NCBI GenBank assembly: GCA_000750105.3
Contig: JPHH03000019.1
Coordinates: forward strand, 496,001-560,000
DNA length: 64,000 bases
From: Tolypocladium sp. Sup5 PDA-1
Lineage: Eukaryota > Ascomycota > Sordariomycetes > Hypocreales > Ophiocordycipitaceae
Direction: 5' to 3'
This document shows, in pieces, positions 21,643 through 33,162 of this stretch (position 1 is its first letter; the number at the start of each line of letters is the position of its first letter). Both the position numbers and the translations under genes were made by a program. Below the pieces are notes generated by a model. That model saw nothing but the letters and a program-made list of their open reading frames with translations. It did not search any database and was not told where the DNA came from.

Positions 21643-22807
21643 ATGCCCGTCGAACCCACGTCCGTCCCAGACTTTGATGACCTGCCCAAGGTCGAGGGCA
21701 TGCCTCAGGGCTGTGTCTGGGGCGTCTTTGACCATGATGGGAAGAAGGACCTCGTCGGCACGCTCAACTTTCTCACACCAACCGTCATGAAAGCAGCCGC
21801 CGCCGAAGTCAAGGATGGCGTCTCCATCTCTCTCAAGTAAGACAACGATGGCCCATCACAATACCCTAGACTCTGTATCGAATGCCAAATGCCAACACCG
21901 AATCGTAGCTGGCCCCTCAACGCCATGTCGAAGCTAGGTATCCCTGGCCGCAAAGTACCCAAGCACAAGGTCCTCTACATCCCAGAGACCATGGAGGGCA
22001 TCCCCAAGCACGCCAGCTCGTGGGACGACGAGCTCGAGTTCAACACCCAGGGCAGCAGCCAGTGGGACTCCCTCTGCCATGTCCAGCACCTGCCCTCCGG
22101 CCTCGCCTACAACGGCTTCAAGCCAGACAAGCAGTCCCTCGCCGCCGAGACGACCGCCGAGAACGAGATGCCCACGCTCGACCACTGGCACGCGCACGGC
22201 GGAATCGCCGGCCGCGGCGTGCTCCTCGACTACAAGCTGTACGCAGAAGAGAAGGGCATCCAGTTCCACCCTATGGGGGGCAACCGCATCAAGGTCGACG
22301 AGCTCGAGGCTTGCGCGAAGCACTTTGGCGTTGAGTTCCGCCCGGGAGATGTCCTCATCCTTCGAACTGGTGCCACGGAAGTGCTCGACGCTGCCACCCC
22401 GGCGGACCTTCAGCAGCAGGCCGGTAGCGTGATGAGCGGCCTTCATGGGTGTGAGGATACGGCAAGGTGGCTCTGGAATAAGCGATTCGCCGCCGTGGCC
22501 TCCGACTCTATTGCTCTCGAGGCATTCCCTCCGCTGAAGCCCGATGGAACAATCGGCGGACTGGATTCCCTAGGTATGGCAAACCTCCTACTTCTACATG
22601 TACCGAGTTTCAACTCTAACATCATCTGCAGTCCTCCACCATTACATGCTCAGCTTGTTTGGCATGTCCATTGGCGAGCTCTGGGACCTCAAAAAGCTCT
22701 CGCAGTACTGCAAGAAGGCGAATCGCTACTCCTTTATGATTACATCGATTCCGCTGCACCATCCTTGCCTCATTGGCTCGCCTGCCAACGCCATCGCCAT
22801 CTTCTAG
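21643..22807 (+). CDS. Cyclase-family (kynurenine formamidase-like) hydrolase
   Basis: Three exons (21643-21836, 21909-22573, 22632-22807) encode 344 residues. Both introns have GT-AG ends and the joins recover family-typical sequence (SLNWPL at the first join, DSLVLHHYML at the second). The protein belongs to the metal-dependent cyclase/arylformamidase fold (Pfam Cyclase, PF04199, recognised by eye). In the fungal branch the canonical HxGTHxDxPxH is replaced by the QWDSLCHVQH-like motif seen here. HAHGGIAGRGVLLDY and the PGDVLILRTG strand are further family marks. Such enzymes hydrolyse amides, lactones or cyclic imides and the substrate is unknown. A BVMO makes esters or lactones, so a hydrolase beside it could act on its product (inference). 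Confidence 0.85.
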
Positions 22808-22809
22808 AC

Positions 22810-24060
22810 ACGCAGACGTGGTCGGAGGAGACGCATTCCGTTGTCGGGCAAGGATGTGAACTCACTGTGGCCCCTGGAACAATACTACCACGTAGCTACA
22901 AAGACTGAGAGTTTGAGTAGCAGTTTCATGACTTAATATCGTGCCTAGCCTCATGACCTCTCTCATCTCAAATATCTTGTTCCAAACTGTTCATCTTCTC
23001 CCAAGTCAAATATCTTGTTCCAGCTGCATGTCATCTCCCAGATTACATGTCGCCCCAACCGCGCACCTTCTACGGAAGCAAGTACCCCCTTCCCTCTCCC
23101 TACTGCATAATGCAGGGGCTCCCAGCTCTCCATCCAGCAACCGCGTAGCCAAGACCAGCACCCAAGATCAGGAGGCGAAGTAGTTGTGCTCTCTAGGCCA
23201 CGACCACACACTCCCGCAAGCCGAGGAGTTCCGGCATCGACGTCCTTGGAAGCCGCAGGTATGATGTCTCGATCGCGGTGTCTCTGGAATCCTTTAGTCC
23301 ATGATGAGCTGGTTGCCGTGGTTGGGGATGAGTTGAGTGTACAAATACGCAGGCGGACGAGGTCATCCCCCTCCGTCCACATCCTCGGCTTGTGCAGCTG
23401 CTCGCACACCGCCGCCCAAAGCCGGTAGAAAAAGGGCCGGCCGGAGGCAGAGCGGTTGCCGGTAAGCTTTCGTCGGCTGCCGAGTTTCCATGGCTGTCAC
23501 TCGATTCTCATACCGAGAATGAGAAGGAGTCAACCCACCACCACTACCTTGTTCAGCGCGATAGACGACTTCAGTTAATATCGACGGAAACACCGCAGCG
23601 AGGCGGTCACATTCGCGTTCCCAGCAGTTATCTCCGACTTCGTGCTCCCTCCCTTCGGATCCTTCAGGCCAGCCGAGACCCCGAAGGACAGTCAAGCCGC
23701 CCAGAGAGTCGGCTGCACACACCGAAGTGATATCTCTGCGCAGGCCTGGCCGATTCATGGTCAAGGACCGCCCTGTCCGCAGTCAGCACAGGTACATTCG
23801 AAATGCCCTCTGGCCATGCTCAGCATCCTCGAGCTGCGTTTCGTAGGCCGGTGGCTGATCGCGACATTGATCGAAGGCTGAGCAGGAATTGGAATATGGC
23901 TCTGAATTCCTTCTCGGACAGTTGACGGGTGTCACCATGGCCCAGAAGTCCTTGTCACCAGATCCGAAGGCTTTCCAGCACCTCGTCGCCGCTCGGCTGG
24001 TAATATATGGACACCTCGCCCGATATCGGTCGCACAAGCCAATATTCTGCACAAATGGAT
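22810..24060. other. Intergenic stretch, nothing recognised
   Basis: This holds the 3' flank of the cyclase-family gene (an AATAT/TCTTGTTCC repeat near 22965-23030) followed by short, unsupported frames on both strands. Confidence 0.45.
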
Positions 24061-24070
24061 TGCAAACAGA

Positions 24071-24253
24071 ACAGCCCGGATTAGATGTCTCGGGTCCTCA
24101 GCTTATTGCGTGATATCGACTTTGCGGTTCGGTTCACTGGCGATGGATAAATCTTCCCAAGCACAACAGCCCGGATTAGATATCCCGGGTCTGCAGGTTA
24201 CCGCGTGTTGTCGGATTTGCGGTACGGTTCGGTGGCGTTGGATGAATCTTCCA
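24071..24253. repeat. Two-copy direct repeat, period 95 bp
   Basis: Copies at 24071-24158 and 24166-24253 both begin ACAGCCCGGATTAGAT, carry CCGGGT/TCGGGT, TTGCGGT and GGTTCGGT, and end GGAT(A/G)AATCTTCC. No coding role is evident. Confidence 0.65.
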
Positions 24254-24327
24254 ATGCCCAAGCCGTTGGACGCGGACGCATGAATGACAGAGTCAATGCA
24301 AGACCAAGCCTTAGTAGGTCCGTCGTG

Positions 24328-27300
24328 TCAGCGCCAGACCGACGGCAAACTGTCACCAACTCGAGAACCAACAACCACCCGCCACGATTGATCTCCTTGA
24401 TCTTTGCTGGGCAGTGCTTCCTGGGCCAGCCAGTGTAGTATATCAGGGTAGTTGATGTGCTTGTATTCGTATCCTCCAACCAAACGGAGACCACAAGGGC
24501 CAATATCTCGTATCAGCGCCGACAAGTAGTCGGAAACGAGGACCTTGAGGGCTCAGGAACATCCTGAGGCGGCATGATGTCAGACTGCCCGCGAATAACT
24601 CTCGTCATCTTGACTTCAATAGAGAGTGTATTACAGGGAGAGTGTAGGGGCAAGGAAGTATTAAGTGTTGTTCAACAACTGCCAAGCTCTGGCGGAGCGC
24701 ATTGAAGTTTGCATCTGCGAAGACCAGACACGCGCTGTTGTCAACCCCTCGCTTTCGAGTATCGACTGGGAGTCGGTAAGGTGATGCCATAGCGGTGGCG
24801 CCGCTCTCCACGCGTTTAAGTCGATTCTCCCGGGTTGTGGTTCTGCCGAAGGATTGGATCGACCTTGGCCCGCGTGGTGATTCCTTGGCAGTATGCTTAT
24901 GGGTAAGATTCTCTGCGGCAAGGACTCCTGACAATAGATCCTCCATCATGGTGGGAAGCGGCCCTTTCTCAGGCTCTTCTGCAACAACCAAGCCCAACGA
25001 TATCTTGTGGGTAGGGTCCAGGATACCCGTGACATGCAAACGCCCAAGCTGGTAGTCTTGGTCAGCAAACAATAGGAGAAGCTGTATTGCTGAGAAGATA
25101 GGTCTGCAATGCCTGGGCCGCGATCGTGTGTCTTTGGATGGCCCCAGTCGTCTTCACCCGTATGCTTTCGCTTGGATGCCTTGTGTACAGCGTCCTAAAA
25201 ACATGACGCTCTCCCGGGTCTCACCCTGCTTGTGCCAGGCACGGGTAGCTTGCCGGAATTATGTCGTCGAAGACGAAAGTATCGAGCCCCAGGAACACAA
25301 CAAACATGCTTGCGGTTGATGCCAGAAGTCGCAGGCTGCAGGAGGCAAGCATCAGAGCAACGTGCGCCTTGCTAAATACTCAGTAATATCCGCGTCGATC
25401 TCGTCTGGACCGCTGGATCTCTTCCTGTCCCTGGCGAGTGCTCTCCGATGCCCTTGCTTGTCGTTCTCTATCAATCCGCTCTCGAGCTGCGTCGTTCTGG
25501 TCCCGCCGCGCAAGGTACATCGTGATCCCTGTCTCCAGGACGCCTGCACCAGGCCTTCGTGCTGGTAGCTAAACGTCGCCATGACGCAGTGGAACAGATC
25601 TCGGATCTTCCTCGTCGCCTTTGTCTCGCCGCCGCGCACAACATCAGCTTGACCACCATGACGGGAATGTGCCAGTGTGACTTATTCTCGACCTGAGTCA
25701 ACTCTTGCACAATGTCCCACGGCAGAGGCAAGAACCCGGCTCGCCCGCTTTCAGCTGACGCATAGCCAGGCTTGTCGACAAGCAACGTGCGTGTTCCTTC
25801 CAACAACCGCAAGCACACCCGGTCAATTCTCTATCTGGAGGTAAGGTAGGTAGGCGAGGAGAATTGAGTGGTTGACAGCAGAGGAAGCGTTGATGACTTT
25901 GGCAGAGGCAGGCGCCGGCCCATAGGTTTGGGGGGGGTGTGCAGTCCAGAGGAGGACGACATTGAGGGAGTGGCTCTCATAGTGGAGGCTGTATGCCAGG
26001 GGGCCAGTACCGCGAGTTGAATGTGTCGGAAGCTTCGATTACCAGAACCAAGACAGGCCGGCCCCCGTAGACGACTGGATCCATAGGGTGGAAACCCAGG
26101 CCAAAGTTAAACGCATCCGAATCATAGTTCTCGTCCTTTGTACTGAGAGGGCACGTGTCGTGGCGCCCGACTTGGTTCTGGTTCTGGTTCTGGTTCTGGT
26201 ACTGGTACTGGTTGGGGGTGTCGTTGTTGTCATTCTGGGCCTGTGTCGCAGAGACCAGTCCATAAGCAGTCCATCGCCACGCCTTTGCTGTATTGCATAG
26301 AGAATGACGAAGGCCGCGCCAGATATGACGTGAGCAGGTAGATGGGCGTGGCAGATGTGGGAGAAGCACGGATGAGTTCGCACAATCTGGGGGTCCCGCC
26401 AGAAACGACGACGCATTAGCAGCAGTGACGGCAGCACCATCGACGACACCATCAGAAGTCGCAAACGATGAGGGTCTGGCTGCCGTGGTCGTTAGTCGTG
26501 GCCCCTCGGTTTCTCGTCGGGCTCACGTTTGCTTTACGCTCTTGTTGGCGTGGTGCATGTTCGGACTGGAACCGGTCCACGACGTGGCCAGAAATGTCCA
26601 CTCGCATAAGAACGGTGAGACGCCTTGGTCCGAAGACCAGTGGCGTCGAGGGCGAGTCCCTGGTCGACTCTTCCTGCGCTAAACGAGGATAATCGGTCAT
26701 GAGGTTGCTCCTATCGAGAGTACGCTGAAACCAGTTGGGAAGCCGAGCATGCGGTAGCCTTGGCTGTTCAGTGACGCAGGCCCGGCGAGCATCGTGAGGA
26801 ATGTCCTCGTGAAAGCCTCGAAAATGCAGCATGCTCAGGCTCCCGCGGCATCTTGTCGTTTGGTTCGAGGCAGTCGTTCTCCTCCATCATAGACACCAAA
26901 AACATGATTGAAGTGGGTGACTGTAGACCGTGAACAAGGTGCCTGGTCCCCGGGATCAACAAGATCCACATCGACTTCAGCCTTGGATTTGGCCTTGCTC
27001 CCAGCAGTAACCCGCTCGAGCACCCGTGATATGAGCCAGTACCGCCAGCCGAGCAGATTGGTTGGCAGTATCGGAAGGCATAACGTGGGCCGTGTCGCTC
27101 ATGGGGCCACGGTACACGGGGTTTCCATCATCCGGGGCTCATGTACGCCGGACAAGACAAGGCAGCACCAGCATTCGAAGCGTTGGACGAATGGCATATC
27201 GGTGCCACTTCTTCCGCCCGTGGAGGATGATATTCTGTCAGCTGGACGAGAACCACCACGCCACGAGTGTTTGTTGTCCTTCTCGCCGTTCCACTGCCGC

Positions 27301-27960
27301 AATGGTTGTCGCAACCGCCGCTCCCACCCGCCGGTCCATACATCTCCTGTGTGGAAAAAGGGACAAGACCTCCCCGTAGCTCGGTGGCATCGAGGCCGAG
27401 GAGCGGGTTGAAGACTTGGAGTTCGGAGCAGCTTGGGACCGCAAAGTGACCGGAACTTCTCTTCTAGGATGCGTAGTGGTGATCAAGTCGACGGGATCGA
27501 TTTTCTTCTCCCCAGCGGGCCCCAGGCAAGGATTTATAGATGAGCTCCCTCCATTGCGAGACAATGGTTTATGCCTTGCCAGGCGGGAAAACCGGCTGTG
27601 TCTCTTGCTGGTGCTGGCCAAATGTGAACCGGCATCTTCCAGTCGAGCTTTGGCCGCCGCACGCCTTTTGTTGATGCTGGGGAGGACAGCAGCTTGAGGA
27701 GACGCATCTCTCCCTGTGCTGTCTTCCGAACTTGAGCCCATCTCCAACCTCCTGGGCCAAACGACGGGCATGGAATATCCTCGAGGGGTGCCATTCTCCT
27801 CCTCGATGCCGGTGACATGTAACTCATCGCGGCTGTCGAGAATGTATGGGGCGCGCGGATTGGTCTGGGCCAGCCGATCTGTAATTTGGTACGTCGTAGG
27901 TGCGGGTGGCCGGGGGAAGGATGTCGTGAATGTGGCCGTATCGATGTGAAATCGTCATCG
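24328..27960 (-). pseudogene. Scattered minus-strand coding remnants of unknown family
   Basis: Several minus-strand stretches have protein-like composition but change frame between them. Examples are ILDSRDELHVTGIEEENG (27840-27787), SDAFNFGLGFHPMDPVVYGG (about 26115-26056), FLPLPWDIVQELTQVENKSH (about 25735-25670), TRKIRDLFHCVMATFSYQHE (about 25618-25555) and LHVTGILDPTHKISLGLVVA (about 25040-24980). A (TTCTGG)n-type microsatellite at 26172-26207 encodes an Asn/Gln run in one frame. I do not recognise the family. The mix of coding pieces and frame changes suggests one or more decayed genes, though unpredicted introns could explain part of it. Confidence 0.3.
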
Positions 27961-28249
27961 CTGGGTTACCTGCTGATATTCTTTGTTAGCCAAGACTGTC
28001 AAACCAACGTCGCACCAGAGGAGATCACGCACATGACCCGCGAATTAAAAAGGCTGCAGTAGAGTACATGTACAAGTCATGTGGTGCTGTCGTGAGAGCC
28101 ATGGCCGAGGCTAATGTCGTAGAGCCGGCATCCTGAAAATAGGCGGACATCAAGACGGCATCCCTCATTATCAAGAGAGTGTTGCCGCCGTGCGGCTACA
28201 GAAGGGTGAAAACCCTGTGCGCTGGGTCCGTCAGGTGGGATCCCTGTAA

Positions 28250-28834
28250 ATATTTTCGTCCTTGCTCTAGTCGCACAGCCTGTATAGTGCAGTCCGAAGG
28301 AATTCCTTGACACTGTCGCCAGGATGGTGGAGGAATTCGTTCAGTTTGACATGGAATCGCCAGTGGAAGAAATCCCATGGGTCCATCGTCAGATGCCCCT
28401 CGTTCTGGAGACCGATAAAGTCGGCCACCCTTCAGGCAAGGTGATACATCATATCCTTCTGGCACAGCCCCTCCCGGGGCATGTACCGCTTGCTGACCAG
28501 CTGCTTCGGGTGATACGGGCTATCGTGTCCGAGTATCTGCGAGGCTGATCAGCTGCGGTCCCTTCGTTGGGCTCCTGGGGCACTTACCGTCAACCAAGGA
28601 AGCGCGGGGTCTTCCTTGCACCAGCTTGGGAGCGTACGTGTCCAAGGTGCTGGTAGGAGAGGGAGATAGGTGTGGCAATTGCGGGCCAGGTGCCCGTAGA
28701 GGACGCAGTAGAGGACGAAAATATGGTACCCTTGGAATTTGGCCAAGATGGATGGGTCTGTAACGATAAACCTGAGCGTTCAAATTGCGCAGGTATTCAA
28801 GGACCGTAACAAACTCGTTACAGTCCCCCTGCAT
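28250..28834 (-). pseudogene. Decayed gene of unknown function with a TATA promoter and one good intron
   Basis: A frame readable from about 28785 gives FIVTDPSILAKFQGYHIFVL and, after HLARNCHTYL, a region ending PWLT at about 28577. A GTAAGT...gctgatcagcctcgCAG intron (about 28523-28576) then joins in frame to ILGHDSPYHPKQLVSKRYMP. Beyond that the frame meets a stop in MMYHLA and a downstream stretch, DPWDFFHWRFHVKLNEFLHH, lies past it. The upstream ATG at 28834 is in a different frame. Two or more frameshifts or stops therefore separate pieces that look like one protein. The family is unknown. Alternative introns could rescue some breaks. Confidence 0.4.
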
Positions 28835-29033
28835 GATAGCAGGACACTAAACTCCAGTTAACAAACCGATAAAAAGCAGAATAACTATATATGTATGACA
28901 GAAGGGGCAATGGGTAATGCTATTGCAGGGGCATGAAGATCTATGAGGATCTGAAGCTCGCCAGGGTTGGTGATGGTGAGGATGATGAAGACGATGAAGG
29001 AAAGAGAAAAGATAAGGAAGAGGGAAGAGGGCC

Positions 29034-29041
29034 ATTTATAC
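29034..29041 (-). promoter_or_regulatory. TATA-like box upstream of the decayed gene
   Basis: The minus strand reads TATAAATG, followed by a CT-rich tract (29030-28970) and then the ATG at 28834. This has the same form as the array promoter at 11296. Confidence 0.35.
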
Positions 29042-29049
29042 CTGAGAAC

Positions 29050-32000
29050 CAAGCACCGAGACCCACAACCAGCTCTCGCAGTAAATGCAACTGCGAGAGG
29101 GGCAGACAATAGCCATGAAGGGGTGGAGGCGAGGCATCTGGCGGCCATTGGCCACGCTCGGCATCTACCATTCACTACACATGACTGCAAACGGCAGCTG
29201 ACCTCATACACCGCTCCTCCAGCACAATAGAAGTGAATACAAGCGATCAAGGAGGAAGGGGCAAGCGAGTGCGAGCTCCGCTTGCTTGCGGCTCGTCACG
29301 CCATCGCCCAGGGGCGTTTGCAGAACAGGCACTCGAGCGAGACTCCTGGGGAGCTCCTGGCCATTACCAGAAGATCTATTATGTACAAATCCTCTTTATG
29401 TGCTTTCATGCCAACTTGACCGCCGCGGGTGATGCCCGGCGGTAGAACCGTAGTGTAGGCAGCCCCGACCCCTGCTGGTTCCCAACTCCACGCCTGCCCG
29501 ACAAAACTTGGAAGCAAACGGCAACTGTGCGTCACTGACGTATTCTAAACCCCAGCAGAGGTCAGCAGGTGCGAGAGAACGGAGAGATCCCTTGTGTGGC
29601 GACTGCGATTTGGGAGAGCTCGGAGATCAGATGGGTGTGCCATTAGGGCTACCCAGCAGGCACTCCGTCCGGATCACCACCACTCCTCATCCCACCGCAG
29701 TCAAACGCCCGCAGCACGTTAAGCGTGCGGGTCATTGTGCTATTTGACTTGTTTTATTGCCACAGAATAGTAAACATTCAAAACGCACATTACAGGGGGT
29801 TACCCCCTATTCTCTACCGTGCGTAGCACAGGTCTGCAAACAGGCCCGGGAATCTTGAACAAATGTGCACATTGTGCCTCCAAGCATCTCTGCTACTCTG
29901 CATTGCCTGTCTTGATGTTGTCGGCTGTGAGCAGATTCGTTGCTGTTGCCGCAGGCCCGCTGGCTGGTTTTCTGCCGGAGCGTCTGAACCGACCCGGCAG
30001 ACTCCCCACCAATTGGCACTTCTGTGACTGATTCAAGGCAAGGCATTCACTGCGAAGTACTGGGGCATCTTGGGGAGCGTTAAGATATGACGTAGGCCGC
30101 GAGAAATGATTGTCTGCCTAAGATTTCCCACCACAGCTTCTTGTATATCGTTCTTCCCTCCTGAGTCGCGTTAAGATAAGGTGGAATGCCCAGCTCTGCA
30201 AACCTTGCCATCCTCATGCCACAAACCAGGACGCCCCGGCAATGAAAAGGCTGCCGAATCATCGCACACGAACATGAGCAGCCCGTACAGTTACCCACGA
30301 GTAACTCCCAGTGCCTCCACTGGTAAACCTGCAGGTAGAGAGGTGAGCTCGCTCGCTCGTGCTGGTCCTCGTCCTCGCCCGCAACACGGTCATTTTGTAG
30401 ATTCCCTGCGTGCATTTCTCTCGGTTCGAGCACGGTCGTACATGAGCTACCTTGTCAAGCTAATCAAGTTTCTTCTTTAGTCGAAGAATCCATGTGAACA
30501 CTTAGGATGCCCAGGGGCGGTTAGGAACGTCTTGCCGTGTTATTGAAAACCTCACCAATTTCTGTGGCCAACGGTTAGCCTAATCCCTGTTTCCGGGAGT
30601 ATTCGGCTCGGTCATGGGTTTAGATTCGAAGGCTTGTGGAGATCCATGTAATAAGACGTATCCTCTTGTGCTGCTGGATGGTTCGGTGCGAAGCTTGACG
30701 TGCGTTATTGTGCTGCGAACCACCATTCTGCCGTCTTCAACGGAGGTTCAGGACGCCATCCTTCCTGAGAGAAGAGTCCTTTCCTTGCGTCCATGGCCCT
30801 TTTCCCTTGGTATTCTCTTCCGTTTGTGCCTAAGCTCATGCCACATCGGCGCCGCTCGCAGCGCTCCGCTGTTCGTTCGTGCTTCCCCGTTGGGTTTCGA
30901 ATCCACTTGATGTTGGTCTTCTTCCGGGGAGCCTTCTCCGCGGGAGCTGGAACTTGGGCTCTGCTTTCGTGTCCAGGTGTCTTCTCCAAGGCCGAACCGC
31001 CACGTCTGGAAGCAGTGGAGGGCGAATGGCTCAACCTCCCGACGGTCTTGAACGTTGCCACGTGCTCGAAGCGCACCGCGAGGGCGGAGATGTACACTGG
31101 GCCAGCTCGCTTGGACTCGGCGGCCCGGTTTCTCGCTTTGAGGCCCCTTATAATCTTGCGCGAGCCGGGATCTTGGGGCAGAGCCGAGTGAGCCTGAGGG
31201 GCTTCTAGTCATCGCCAGTCTTCCCAACGTACTTGTTGACGCCACCCCTCGTCGGCGCTTGTAAGCTCTTCCAGCAGCACCAGCAGCATCGTCCCACGAC
31301 TGGTACAGTTCTCAAGCTATCAGATGGTACTGTAAGAAGCAGTCCGTATCGTCACAGCCTGTTCTGACGGCGAGAGCGCCTTTCCGGACCGGACGTGTTG
31401 GTTTGCTTGGAGATGAGCGCTGGGCTGGGCTCCGGGGGGATCAACAAAAACAGGCAGGGAACTCGGCTGCTGCGATTAGCAAGCAGCCTCCCACGTCCCC
31501 CTTAGCGGCTCATAATCGTTTTGACGGGGTGTGTGCTGTTCTCGCGTGCCATGGATCCTGGATTGGTCTCGCCATCAAGCCACGTTCCTCTGCGCCCTGG
31601 AACTGTCAGCCAGTCAAAACCCGGAATCCTTCGAACCTCTCGAATGCCTTCACCTCTCCCCTGCAGTGGAAACACGCAAGTCCAATAGTCCGTGTCGTTA
31701 ACATCGTGTCTCGCCGAATCTTCACGCTGGTGTGGAAAGTTGTGTTTGCCCAGTGACGTGGTAGGGGGGTACTTTAGCGGTCTGCCACCAGCCGCACTCC
31801 CCTGACTCTCCCCTCCACACCAGTCCACGCACGCCTCCAGGCCACAACACCGAGCGTAAGACACTCCCAGCACGCAATCCAGCCACCGAAAACACGATAA
31901 TGGCGAGTTTATCGACCAGTCCGAGGTTCACGAGAGTCGGACACGGCAAGGTATTCTCCCCAACTTTGTTTGATTTTAATATCACGTACAAGTCCCCCAA

Positions 32001-33160
32001 CACCACGACTGCAAGAGAGCGTACCGGCGATGCCCTGTAGCACCCTATAGATGAGCAGGCACGGCGCCAGAAGCCATTCTCTCGACCCGGAGTCTCTTAT
32101 TCTCCCTGGACAGTTACACGCCGGAGTCGTCGTTCCGAGCTACGAGCAAAGCCATCATCACCCAAGTCATCAAACACGGCAGTAGAAGGTAACCAAACGC
32201 CTTGTATTCCACCGAGATCCCTCTCGGCTTCCGTTTGTAGCTAACTTTTCGATAAGTGAACAATTTATCCATTTCTCAAAAATTCGCCATATCCCTCTAC
32301 ACTCGTGCCCAGACCTCCAAGTCCTCGCCAGACGCCCAAAACCTCTGCCGAAACGCCACACATCCCGTTTCGACCAATCTGCAGATATCTACTCCAACAG
32401 CTGGGCACTGAGCTCTCACTGTAGCCATACAAAGGATAGTTGGACAGGGAAAGGAAAAGGAAGCACGGGGTAGAGACAGAAGAGCAGTACTCGGTAGGGA
32501 AAGAAAGAATGGACAGGAATATTAGCAAGCCAAGAGTTTACCACACGCCTTGAAGAATAGGAAAGCATTAGAATGGCCGTGTGCTGCACCCAGCATACGC
32601 ATACATGCGTGATACGCTTCAGGAGGCGGGCTTGAATACATCCGCACCTCCGCAACAACGGCTTAAATGCTCAAAGCTTTCACGTACAGTCGTAATCGTA
32701 CAAGGCAAGGAGATGATAGCGAGCGGCGCAGCTCCAGAGCAGGCCAACGAGCGTACTGGCCAAAGTAACACCACAAAGGCCGTTTAAACGCAACCAATAC
32801 AAGCCAAGCATGCACGAAAGCAAGCATAAGAAAGCATAAGGTTAAAAACTGGGATAAAAAGAGCAGATAAACTGTGAAATTGACTGATGACAATCCACCG
32901 GAGGACTAAAATCTCCAACGCCAGTCGTAATCGAGACTCAAGAAAATCGAGAGCGTCAGGTCATGGAGTCGAGCAGAGCAGTTGAAAAATCATCCACGTG
33001 AGAAATCAGTCCCAACGCCCCAACGTCTCACCAGGCGAAGCCCCCTCAAGAATGGGCCGCCAACAAAAGAAGAACTGATGTCAAGCAAGCTCCCCCAAAG
33101 TCTGTGCTTGGGTCGGGCTGATCCAGCCGGTCGTCAACGAGTCAATAGAGATTTTTGCCA
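29050..33160. other. Gene-poor stretch
   Basis: Frames are short or of low-complexity Ser/Arg/Pro composition. A basic minus-strand frame at 30705-31097 (KKTNIKWIRNPTGKHERTAE) stands out slightly but has no recognised domain. The right end (about 32700-33160) is probably the 3' UTR of the RRM gene. Confidence 0.4.
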
Positions 33161-33162
33161 AT

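Noticed and set aside
18000..22800. A full secondary-metabolite cluster around the BVMO and cyclase genes
   Set aside because: No polyketide, peptide or terpene synthase, transporter or intact regulator is present within the window near the pair.
30889..30903. GGGTTTCGAATCCAC, resembling a tRNA T-arm
   Set aside because: The flanking bases do not form the T-stem, and no D-arm, anticodon arm or acceptor stem can be drawn around it.
30705..31097. Basic minus-strand frame considered as a histone-like protein
   Set aside because: Lys/Arg content is suggestive, but no histone fold sequence or conserved motif could be matched.
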